DNA of 5,056 nucleotides, from contig JAISGW010000083.1 of assembly GCA_031262895.1 (NCBI GenBank), positions 1 to 5,056 on the forward strand, written 5' to 3'. Made by a program: the position numbers and the translations under genes. The notes beneath the pieces are model-generated. The model did not search any database and was not told where the DNA came from. It saw nothing but the letters and a program-made list of their open reading frames with translations. The DNA comes from Tannerella sp. (GTDB lineage Bacteria > Bacteroidota > Bacteroidia > Bacteroidales > Tannerellaceae). Positions 1-5,056 of the stretch are shown one piece after another (within the stretch, counting starts at the first letter, position 1; every line of letters starts with the position of its first letter).

Positions 1-78
1 GCTCATGCAAAGGTGCTTGTGCTCGCCGAAAATTTTCTTGAACGTCAGGTCGTTCTTCGGGTCCAAATATTTAACCAT
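1..78 (-). CDS. Rpn-family recombination-promoting nuclease / putative transposase (PD-(D/E)XK), N-terminal fragment
   Basis: Only the first 26 codons are in the window; the gene runs off the left edge. The translation begins MVKYLDPKNDLTFKKIFGEH, which I recognise as the usual opening of Bacteroidales Rpn/PDDEXK_2-family proteins (Pfam PF12784), where an LDPKNDLTFKxIFG motif follows directly after the start. Family members are DNA endonucleases related to the E. coli RpnA-E proteins, which promote RecA-independent recombination; they are often annotated as transposases. The catalytic D/E-x-K residues would lie outside the window, so activity and intactness cannot be judged. The ATG at 78 is chosen because it puts the family motif right at the N-terminus and lies about 35 bases after a good -7 promoter element. 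No clear Shine-Dalgarno is seen; the leader is A/T-rich. The gene is separated from the upstream operon by a repeat-filled gap of almost 800 bases and a hairpin terminator, so it is probably transcribed separately. Confidence 0.82.
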   Translation of the reverse strand, partial: MVKYLDPKNDLTFKKIFGEHKHLCMS

Positions 79-113
79 AGCGTTTCTATTTATTATTCGT
101 TTAAGATGCAGGA

Positions 114-121
114 CAAAGATA
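114..121 (-). promoter_or_regulatory. Bacteroidota-type -7 promoter element for the Rpn gene
   Basis: On the minus strand this reads TATCTTTG, a perfect match to the TAnnTTTG -7 consensus of Bacteroides primary sigma factor promoters. It sits 35 bases before the Rpn ATG at 78, giving an expected leader of roughly 25-30 bases. No convincing TTTG -33 element is visible at the usual distance upstream, where the sequence is CT-rich, so the assignment rests on the -7 match and its position. Confidence 0.55.
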
Positions 122-142
122 ATAAAAGGGTGGAGAGCGGAG

Positions 143-156
143 AGTGAAGAGTGAAG
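143..156. repeat. Tandem heptamer AGTGAAG x2
   Basis: AGTGAAG occurs at 143-149 and again at 150-156, preceded by the related purine run GGAGAGCGGAG. It lies just upstream of the putative Rpn promoter. It is a short simple repeat with no assigned role. Confidence 0.5.
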
Positions 157-201
157 TTGGGCGTGGCCTTCCTTTCCCAGGTTTTGCTTGACGAAAGGAA
201 G

Positions 202-234
202 CAAGCGTGGACAAAAAAAGTTTTTCCATGCTTG
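202..234. repeat. Hairpin-forming inverted repeat with A/T-rich loop
   Basis: CAAGCGTGGA (202-211) pairs with TCCATGCTTG (225-234) over ten positions, nine Watson-Crick and one G-T. With base C212 bulged, AAAA (213-216) continues to pair with TTTT (221-224), closing a four-base loop. A second GCTTG at 186-190 could compete for the left arm. It sits in non-coding DNA downstream of an operon and could be a terminator-like or REP-like element; which one cannot be told from a single copy. Confidence 0.6.
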
Positions 235-242
235 TATCACTT

Positions 243-280
243 TGTCATACGTATTCATATTCAGCTGTTTAGGTATGACA
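243..280. repeat. Inverted repeat TGTCATAC / GTATGACA
   Basis: TGTCATAC (243-250) and GTATGACA (273-280) are perfect 8-base inverted repeats with a 22-base spacer. The right arm runs straight into the TTTCGTCACC motif that recurs inverted near 630. It may be the outer part of one copy of that dispersed motif rather than an independent element. Confidence 0.45.
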
Positions 281-306
281 GAAGGTTTCGTCACCGCACT
301 TGTTCC
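277..306 (+). repeat. Dispersed motif copy A (TTTCGTCACCG ... CTTGTTCC)
   Basis: This copy reads GACAGAAGGTTTCGTCACC at 277-295 and continues to CTTGTTCC at 299-306. A copy in the opposite orientation lies at 613-641. The first 19 bases match at 16 positions, and both copies then carry CTTGTTCC after one or two intervening bases. The shared order of two blocks makes common origin likelier than chance. Confidence 0.55.
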
Positions 307-356
307 CGACCACCGGTGCGAACGACCACCAATGATTGAAAGGGCCGGCGGCAAGA

Positions 357-461
357 CAAGGTCTCGCGGAGAAATTTCAACGTCTTGCGGAGAAATCTTA
401 ACGTCTTGAGGCGAAATTTCAACGTCCCGTGGCGACGGGACAACGTCTTGCGACCACGAAG
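357..461. repeat. 21-bp tandem repeat array, about five units
   Basis: Units start at 357, 378, 399, 420 and 441, each exactly 21 bases. Each of the first three reads approximately CAACGTCTTGCGG followed by AGAAATTT. Units 1 to 3 differ at only a few positions. Unit 4 keeps the AACGTC head, but its second half has become GGCGACGGGA, forming a perfect 7-bp hairpin with its own first half (424-430 with 435-441). Unit 5 keeps CAACGTCTTGCG and then decays. There are no spacers, so this is not a CRISPR array. The period is seven codons, and in one plus-strand frame units 1-2 read as heptads like ISTSCGE, but unit 3 has a TGA stop at 407-409. Confidence 0.88.
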
Positions 462-479
462 CCTTATGTTGTTTTAATA

Positions 480-588
480 GAGTCCGAAGTTTTCAAAAAT
501 AAGTTCCAGATTTTCGAAAAAAACATAGGACTTTTGGCCGCTAAAAGTTCCATGTTTTCGCGCAAACTCCCAGCTTTTTTGTAGCAGG
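480..588. repeat. Degenerate tandem array, period about 21-22 bp
   Basis: The clearest pair is AAGTTCCAGATTTTCG (501-516) and AAGTTCCATGTTTTCG (545-560), identical at 14 of 16 positions and 44 bases apart. Weaker relatives begin at 480 (GAGTCCGAAGTTTTCA) and 565 (AACTCCCAGCTTTTTT), with a barely recognisable one near 523-527. The starts therefore fall about 20-22 bases apart. The unit is unrelated by eye to the one at 357-461, although the period is similar and the arrays are only some 20 bases apart. Confidence 0.55.
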
Positions 589-612
589 AAAGTACGGCAG
601 TCAGGGCTGCCC

Positions 613-641
613 GGAACAAGCCGGTGACGAAAGCCTTTGTC
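613..641 (-). repeat. Dispersed motif copy B (inverted relative to 277-306)
   Basis: On the minus strand this reads GACAAAGGCTTTCGTCACC followed by CTTGTTCC one base later, matching copy A at 277-306. It overlaps the dyad at 617-671. The ten bases GGTGACGAAA also appear again in direct orientation at 677-686, giving three occurrences of this core in about 400 bases. Confidence 0.55.
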
Positions 642-671
642 ACCGGTATCACGCTGTGAAACACCGGCTTG
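617..671. repeat. Dyad with two mutually exclusive pairings
   Basis: CCGGTGAC (621-628) pairs perfectly with GTCACCGG (639-646) across a 10-base loop. The same left arm also takes part in a longer perfect pairing, CAAGCCGGTG (617-626) with CACCGGCTTG (662-671). The two pairings share bases 621-626 and cannot form together. Possible explanations are a REP/MITE-like palindrome with nested copies or an RNA structure; no nearby gene is placed to be controlled by it. Confidence 0.65.
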
Positions 672-801
672 CGGCTGGTGACGAAACAGGGAAAAAACAA
701 TGGGACCCCTCGTTTGGAGCCTAAGCAGCCCTTCTTTTTGCGGGAAAAATACAGTGCCCACGGTGGTAGACCGAACGGTACAACATGGCAGATAGAGATA
801 T

Positions 802-848
802 TATCGTGAAGGAGGAACGGGAACTAATCCCGTTCCTCCTTCACGATA
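802..848 (-). terminator. Strong hairpin, probable terminator of the lptF/G-ribBA-aminotransferase operon
   Basis: A perfect 21-bp stem (802-822 with 828-848) closes a five-base loop, ACTAA on the plus strand. It begins 15 bases after the aminotransferase stop in the direction of transcription. On the minus strand the sequence after the stem is AATATCTCTATC, only moderately T-rich, so it lacks the clean U-tract of a classic intrinsic terminator. It could act as a terminator or as a 3'-end stabilising structure. Because the stem is symmetrical it could also act on the other strand. Confidence 0.75.
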
Positions 849-863
849 TCTTAGGCAGCCGGT

Positions 864-2063
864 TCAATGAAGGGCGGCCAGAGCTTTCTTGAGGCGGGCG
901 AAGGCTTCGACGAGGTTCTCGTCGGAAGTGGCGTAAGAGAGGCGGATGCAGTTGGGTGCGCCGAAAGCGGCTCCCCCGACGGTGGCCACGTGGGCCGTCT
1001 CTAAGAGATACATCGCCAGGTCGGCGGCGTTCTCCACCTTGCGGCCCTCGGCACTTTTGCCGAAATAGGCGTCACATTCGGGGAAAAGGTAGAACGCACC
1101 TTCCGGGACATTGGCCTTCAGGCCGGGTATCTCGCCGCAGAGCTCGACGACCAGGTCGCGCCGGCGTTGGAAAGCCTTGCGCATCTCTTCCACACAGTCT
1201 TGCGGGCCGGCAAAGGCAGCCACGGCAGCCTTCTGCGAGATGGAAGACGGGCCGGAGGTGTATTGCCCCTGCAATTTGCTGCAAGCTTTGGCTATCCATT
1301 CGGGAGCGGCGAGGAAGCCGATGCGCCAGCCCGTCATGGCGTAGGCTTTCGATACGCCGTTGACCACGACCACGCGGTCGCGTATCTCGGGAAACTGGGC
1401 AATGCTCTCGTGGCGGCCCACGTAATTGATGTGCTCATAGATTTCGTCGGCCAATACGATGATGTTGGGATGCCGGGCCAGTACTGCGGCCAGGCCGCGC
1501 AATTCCTCGCGACTGTAAACGCTGCCCGTGGGGTTGGAAGGCGAGCAGAGGATGAGCGCCCGCGTACGCGGCGTGATGGCGGCTTCCAATTGGACAGGCG
1601 TGATTTTGAAATCCTGCTCAATGCCGGCGCTGACGACCACGTTCTTGCCTTCGGCCAACTTGACCATCTCCACGTAGCTGACCCAGTAGGGGGCCGGCAC
1701 GATAACCTCGTCGCCGGGATTGACGATGCACAGCAGGGCATTGCATACGGATTGCTTGGCGCCGTTGGAGACGACTATCTGGGCGGGCGTGTACTCCAGC
1801 CCGTTGTCCCTTTTGAGTTTCTCGACGATGGCTTTGCGCAGGTCAGGGTAGCCGCTCACGGGCGAATAGAAGGAAAAGTTATCGTCGATGGCCTTGCGGG
1901 CGGCGGCTTTGATGTGGTCGGGCGTGAAGAAATCGGGTTCGCCCACGCTGAGGTTGATGACGTCAACGCCCTGGGCTTTCAGTTCGCTGCTCCTTTGCGA
2001 CATGGCCAAGGTCTCCGAGGGGGAAAGCTTGGCGATACGTGTTGATACTTGCTGTGATGACAT
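864..2063 (-). CDS. aspC: Aspartate aminotransferase-like class I/II PLP-dependent aminotransferase
   Basis: The 399-residue protein has the normal length of a fold-type I aminotransferase of the Ib group (Pfam Aminotran_1_2). It would move the amino group between aspartate (or a similar amino acid) and 2-oxoglutarate in the cytosol. Visible landmarks are the N-terminal substrate-side motif LSPSETLAM (13-21), SVGEPDF (39-45), SNGAKQ (99-104), SPSNPTG (174-180), ADEIYEH (205-211) with the PLP-nitrogen aspartate D206, the Schiff-base lysine K239 in GVSKAYAMTGWRIG, and R374 in IRLSYA for the substrate carboxylate. All expected active-site residues are present. The PSET and GAKQ motifs resemble Thermus-type aspartate aminotransferases, but substrate choice (aspartate, prephenate or aromatic) is inferred. 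The start at 2063 leaves 17 bases after the ribBA stop. No Shine-Dalgarno is seen; the leader is A-rich. It is the last gene before the hairpin at 802-848. Confidence 0.93.
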   Translation of the reverse strand: MSSQQVSTRIAKLSPSETLAMSQRSSELKAQGVDVINLSVGEPDFFTPDHIKAAARKAIDDNFSFYSPVSGYPDLRKAIVEKLKRDNGLEYTPAQIVVSNGAKQSVCNALLCIVNPGDEVIVPAPYWVSYVEMVKLAEGKNVVVSAGIEQDFKITPVQLEAAITPRTRALILCSPSNPTGSVYSREELRGLAAVLARHPNIIVLADEIYEHINYVGRHESIAQFPEIRDRVVVVNGVSKAYAMTGWRIGFLAAPEWIAKACSKLQGQYTSGPSSISQKAAVAAFAGPQDCVEEMRKAFQRRRDLVVELCGEIPGLKANVPEGAFYLFPECDAYFGKSAEGRKVENAADLAMYLLETAHVATVGGAAFGAPNCIRLSYATSDENLVEAFARLKKALAALH

Positions 2064-2080
2064 GGATTGCTTTTATTTTC

Positions 2081-3304
2081 TTATTTGACATTATGCAGGA
2101 TGTGCCCCATGCGTTCCTTTTTGGTTTTCATGTAAAAGGCGTTGTAGGGGTTGGGTGTGATTTCTATGGGGACGTTTTCCACCACTTCGAGGCCGTAGGC
2201 TTCGAGGCCTACGCGCTTGACGGGGTTGTTGCTCATCAGGCGCATCTTATGCACGCCGAGGTGGCGGAGTATCTGGGCGCCCACGCCGTAGTCGCGTTCG
2301 TCGGCGCGATGCCCCAGGTGCAGGTTGGCGTCGACGGTGTCGTAGCCGTTTTCTTGCAGCTTATAGGCTTTTATTTTGTCCATGAGTCCTATGCCGCGGC
2401 CTTCCTGATTAAGGTAGACGATGACGCCCTTGCCTTCCTTTTCGATGCGGCGCATGGCCGTATGCAGTTGCTCGCCGCATTCGCAGCGCAGGGAGCCGAA
2501 GATGTCGCCCGTGGCGCAGGAGGAATGCACCCGCACTAAGATGGCCTCGTCTTTGGCGAAGCTGCCCTTTATCAGGGCGATGTGCACCAGTCCGTTGCTC
2601 TTCTGCCGGAAGGGGATGAGATGAAAGTGCCCGTATTCGGTGGGCAGGTCCACTTCCTCGCCCTTGTCGACGATGGATTCCTCGCGCAGGCGGTAGGCAA
2701 TCAGGTCGCGGATGGAAATGATTTTGATGCCGAAGTGTGCGGAGACCTTCATCAGGTCGGGCAGCCTTGCCATGGTGCCGTCTTCCTTGATGATTTCAAT
2801 CAGGGCGCCGGCGGGGTAAAGGCCGGCCAGCCTGGCCAGGTCGACGGCCGCCTCGGTATGTCCGGCACGGCGCAGCACGCCGCGGGAGCGGGCGCGCAGT
2901 GGGCTGATGTGCCCGGGGCGCCCCAGGTCGGAGGGCTTCGTCGCCGGGTCGGCCAGGGCGAGGATGGTCTGTGCCCGGTCGAACATGGAGACGCCCGTGG
3001 TGCAGCCGCCGCCGAGCTTGTCGACGGTCACGGTGAAGGGCGTCTCGTGGGAAGAGGTGTTGTTGGCCACCTGCATGTCTAATTCCAGTTCCTCGCAACG
3101 TTCCTCGGTGATGGGGGCGCAGAGCAGGCCGCGCCCGTTCGTAAGCATGAAGTTGATTTTCTCGGGCGTCACCTTTTCGGCCGCCACGATGAAGTCGCCC
3201 TCGTTTTCCCGGTCCTCGTCGTCCACGACAATCAGGAATTTGCCTTCACGGAAGTCGGTAATGGCTTCCTCTATGCTGTTCAGTTTTATTTCAGTCTTTT
3301 CCAT
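2081..3304 (-). CDS. ribBA: Bifunctional 3,4-dihydroxy-2-butanone-4-phosphate synthase / GTP cyclohydrolase II
   Basis: This 407-residue cytosolic fusion starts both branches of riboflavin synthesis: the RibB half turns ribulose 5-phosphate into dihydroxybutanone phosphate and the RibA half opens GTP. The RibB domain (about 1-205) shows DDEDRENEGD (28-37), GLLCAPI (59-65), SSHETPFTVTVD (84-95), DLGRPGH (126-132) and GHTEAAVDLARLAG (148-161). The RibA domain (about 208-405) carries the three zinc cysteines C263, C274 and C276, then NQEGRGIGL (299-307), LGHRADERDYG (330-340) and SNNPVK (358-363). Both active sites look complete, unlike fusions with a dead RibB half. A small oddity is ARSRGVL (138-144), where relatives usually have GG before VL. 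The ATG at 3304 overlaps the permease gene by 14 bases and has AAGGAA (3308-3313) three bases upstream, so translation is probably coupled. The overlap leaves no room for an FMN riboswitch directly before this gene. Confidence 0.97.
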   Translation of the reverse strand: MEKTEIKLNSIEEAITDFREGKFLIVVDDEDRENEGDFIVAAEKVTPEKINFMLTNGRGLLCAPITEERCEELELDMQVANNTSSHETPFTVTVDKLGGGCTTGVSMFDRAQTILALADPATKPSDLGRPGHISPLRARSRGVLRRAGHTEAAVDLARLAGLYPAGALIEIIKEDGTMARLPDLMKVSAHFGIKIISIRDLIAYRLREESIVDKGEEVDLPTEYGHFHLIPFRQKSNGLVHIALIKGSFAKDEAILVRVHSSCATGDIFGSLRCECGEQLHTAMRRIEKEGKGVIVYLNQEGRGIGLMDKIKAYKLQENGYDTVDANLHLGHRADERDYGVGAQILRHLGVHKMRLMSNNPVKRVGLEAYGLEVVENVPIEITPNPYNAFYMKTKKERMGHILHNVK

Positions 3305-5056
3305 TTGTTCCTTGTTTATGTTCTTTAATGATGTCGACCAGTTCCTCGCTGACCTTGCCGACCTGGCGGATGTCCTGCCCCAGCAGCTTCCGGCGGTAGA
3401 CGGCCACCAAGTAGATGGGAAGCCCGAAAGGCAGGAAGATGCCTAAGGCGATATGTCCACGATGGCTGATGCGTTTGTCAAGGGGCTGGTATCCGCCGAT
3501 GACGGGATAGTCCATCAGCTTGTTCAAGACCAATATCTGGTCGGAGTTCGACAGCTCTTCGACCAAGGCCTCCATCTCGTTGACGACCTGCTCGGCTGCC
3601 TCGTCCTTACCGCCATTGCGCCAAAAGGCCGGATAGCCTATCCAGCGCTTGTGCTTGTCCAAGTAGGCCTTAGTCCCGGCGACGAGGTTTTCGAGGCGCG
3701 GCAGTATCTTCCCGTAGTCAGGTTCGTAGATGATGACTTCCTTGCGTTCCACCTTTCGGGAGGAACGCTTGCCTATCAGGTTCTTCAGGACGTTGAGGTA
3801 AGTGTCCGCGTCAAGGATGCCGGTGTCGTTGACCGCCTTGTAAGTGAAGAAGGCGCCTAAGGCGGCCAGCACGAAGGAGCTGAGCCACATGCCTTCCCAG
3901 ACGGCCCACACCGCGTCGCGGGCCATCTTGCTGCCTATGTTGTTGATGATGTAATAGAAGATGAAGATGAGCACCGAGAGTACGACGGGCGTTCCCAGGC
4001 CGCCCTTGCGGATGATGGCACCCAGCGGGGCACCGATGAAGAAGAAGGCCAAGCAGGCAAAGGCGATGGCGAATTTGGAATGCCATTCCATTTCATGCCG
4101 GCGCATCTTCTGCGCCTCGGCGCCTATGGAGGCGCCTTTGAACAGGAAGTCCGCCCGGGCGTTCTCTATCGAGCTTTTCACCCGGTTCAGCAGGGCCAAG
4201 CGTCGGGAGGGCGGCTGCGCCAGGTAAAGACTGTCGAAATCGACTCGGCGGTTCTCCTCCTTCAAGCCCTTTCCGGCCTTGGCGGTCGAGTCGGGCACCT
4301 TCCTTTCCTCGAAAATCCTGCGCTTGCGGGTAGGTGCTATGCTGTAGGGGAAGCTGCGGCGGTAGGAAGAAGCGTAAATGGCGGCGGCGTTCTGGGCCTC
4401 TATGCTGTCTAAGCGCACCGAAACGGAATCAACGAAATGCTGGAGGCTGTGCAGATTCTTCCCTATGTATTGGTTTTGGAAGAAAGACTCGTCGGTGCGG
4501 CTGAAATTGGCGTTGAAGTCGATGAGTATCTCTTTCGTGTTGAAAGTTTCCCGCCGGTAAGGCACGGCCTCTTTCACCTGGGCCGAAGTGCGCTGGTTCT
4601 TCAGGTTCTGGAAGGCTTCCCCTTTGTATAGGGAAAGCACTAAGAACATCTTGTCGTCCGACATCTTCAGCCGTCCGGAGTCGGCCATGATGACCATGGC
4701 GTTGTTGAAGCCCGAAGAATAGTCGTAAATCATCACGTCTTTCAGCAGCCCCGTCTTTTCCTTGTGCCGCACGAAGACGTTGTAGCCCTTGATTTCATTG
4801 TAAAAGGCACCCTCGGGGATGTCTAACTCAGGCGATTTCTGGCGCATGGAGTAGACCAGCGTCCAGAGCTTGACCTGCGAATAGGGCAGCACGATGTTCT
4901 GGTAATAAAAGATGCCCACGCTTAGGGCGAAGACCAGCACGATGAGGGGCGACATGATGCGCATCAGCGAGATGCCGGCCGCCTTCATGGCCAGCAGCTC
5001 AAAGCGCTCGCCCAGATTGCCGAAAGTCATCAACGAGGCCAGCAGGATGCCCAGTG
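3291..5056 (-). CDS. LptF/LptG (YjgP/YjgQ) family permease, partial at the N-terminus, with C-terminal extension
   Basis: LptF and LptG are the inner-membrane subunits of the LptB2FG ABC transporter that extracts lipopolysaccharide and feeds the periplasmic bridge. The frame stays open to the right edge, and the residues before the ATG at 5030 (LGILLASLMTFGNLGERFELLAMKAAG, split here as LGILLAS / LMTFGNLGERFELLAMKAAG) match the conserved region following the second helix, so the true start lies outside, perhaps 60 residues away. Numbering from codon 5033-5031, membrane segments are near 27-44, 320-340, 348-366 and 381-401. The periplasmic domain lies between about 45 and 318 and includes a charged, low-conservation stretch near 225-275. 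Residues 405-580 form an extension absent from E. coli LptF/G: a soluble part (405-525), one more hydrophobic segment (526-546) and a charged tail. Whether it is F or G cannot be decided here. The TGA at 3291-3293 overlaps ribBA. Confidence 0.9.
   Translation of the reverse strand, partial: LGILLASLMTFGNLGERFELLAMKAAGISLMRIMSPLIVLVFALSVGIFYYQNIVLPYSQVKLWTLVYSMRQKSPELDIPEGAFYNEIKGYNVFVRHKEKTGLLKDVMIYDYSSGFNNAMVIMADSGRLKMSDDKMFLVLSLYKGEAFQNLKNQRTSAQVKEAVPYRRETFNTKEILIDFNANFSRTDESFFQNQYIGKNLHSLQHFVDSVSVRLDSIEAQNAAAIYASSYRRSFPYSIAPTRKRRIFEERKVPDSTAKAGKGLKEENRRVDFDSLYLAQPPSRRLALLNRVKSSIENARADFLFKGASIGAEAQKMRRHEMEWHSKFAIAFACLAFFFIGAPLGAIIRKGGLGTPVVLSVLIFIFYYIINNIGSKMARDAVWAVWEGMWLSSFVLAALGAFFTYKAVNDTGILDADTYLNVLKNLIGKRSSRKVERKEVIIYEPDYGKILPRLENLVAGTKAYLDKHKRWIGYPAFWRNGGKDEAAEQVVNEMEALVEELSNSDQILVLNKLMDYPVIGGYQPLDKRISHRGHIALGIFLPFGLPIYLVAVYRRKLLGQDIRQVGKVSEELVDIIKEHKQGTNGKD

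Larger units (their letters stand above)
79..863. other. Gene-free, repeat-rich intergenic region
   Basis: This 785-base gap between the Rpn gene and the aminotransferase stop holds no gene I can support. It contains, from left to right, the Rpn leader and promoter element, a heptamer duplication, two hairpins (202-234, 243-280), a 21-bp tandem array (357-461), a degenerate array of about 21-22 bp period (480-588), a dyad with two alternative pairings (617-671) and the operon hairpin (802-848). Between about 690 and 800 I see nothing beyond short chance dyads. The stretch is more AT-rich than the flanking genes in many places. Its open frames on either strand are short, start weakly and run through the repeats, so I treat them as non-coding. 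Confidence 0.75.

Noticed and set aside
188..409. Plus-strand frame with heptad ISTSCGE-like repeats
   Set aside because: The heptads are a by-product of the 21-bp array. The frame ends inside the array at a TGA in unit 3, and no promoter or start signal is seen.
357..588. CRISPR array
   Set aside because: The repeats are contiguous with no unique spacers, and no cas gene is present.
474..761. Minus-strand open frame of 95 codons in the repeat region, possible small hypothetical protein
   Set aside because: It would start with GTG without a ribosome binding site, runs through the dyad and the degenerate array, and its end simply reflects the repeats (FENLELIFENFGLY). Such frames may be annotated as hypothetical proteins when the repeat recurs, but nothing supports translation.
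802..848. Hairpin as mobile-element end rather than terminator
   Set aside because: Its position 15 bases after an operon's last stop codon, a single compact stem and no second copy in the window fit a terminator better.
1167..2045. Long 292-codon open frame on the plus strand opposite the aminotransferase gene
   Set aside because: It is antisense to a gene with a complete set of active-site motifs. It lacks recognisable domains and is the kind of open mirror frame expected in GC-rich coding DNA.
2064..2080. Separate promoter for the aminotransferase gene in the short gap after ribBA
   Set aside because: The 17-base A-rich gap is too short to hold a promoter, and no TAnnTTTG element is recognised there; co-transcription explains it better.
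2582..3082. Plus-strand open frames opposite ribBA (also 2039-2539 and 2907-3446)
   Set aside because: They mirror the ribBA coding frame, show composition-driven Gly/Ala/Val-rich sequence and no family motif.

Overview
The window looks like a chromosomal segment of a member of the Bacteroidales (Bacteroidota). Three things point there: the LptF/LptG-type permease with a long C-terminal extension, starts without a strong Shine-Dalgarno sequence, and a TAnnTTTG-type -7 promoter element before the left-hand gene. The genes are GC-rich, so a GC-rich lineage is more likely than a typical Bacteroides. The genus cannot be fixed from this sequence.

All supported genes lie on the minus strand, so the window is read from right to left. 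The right end (5056 to 3291) holds most of an LptF/LptG-family lipopolysaccharide transport permease whose N-terminus is outside the window. Its stop overlaps by 14 bases the start of ribBA (3304 to 2081), a fused riboflavin-biosynthesis enzyme. After a 17-base gap comes a class I PLP-dependent aminotransferase, most likely aspartate aminotransferase (2063 to 864). A 21-bp perfect hairpin (802-848) follows its stop and probably ends the transcript. The layout is a compact housekeeping operon: envelope biogenesis, then flavin synthesis, then amino-acid metabolism. The three products share no pathway; co-transcription is inferred from spacing.

The stretch 79-863 has no convincing gene. It is a mosaic of repeats: a 14-base tandem heptamer, two AT-containing hairpins (202-234 and 243-280), a five-unit 21-bp tandem array (357-461), a degenerate array of about 21-22 bp period (480-588), and a GGTGAC/GTCACC hairpin with an alternative longer pairing (617-671). 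A motif centred on TTTCGTCACC occurs in opposite orientations at 277-306 and 613-641, on either side of both arrays.

The left edge (78 to 1) carries the first 26 codons of an Rpn-family (PD-(D/E)XK) recombination-promoting nuclease/putative transposase, with a plausible promoter of its own. No new defence or metabolic system is visible. The part least explained is the repeat mosaic beside the Rpn gene.
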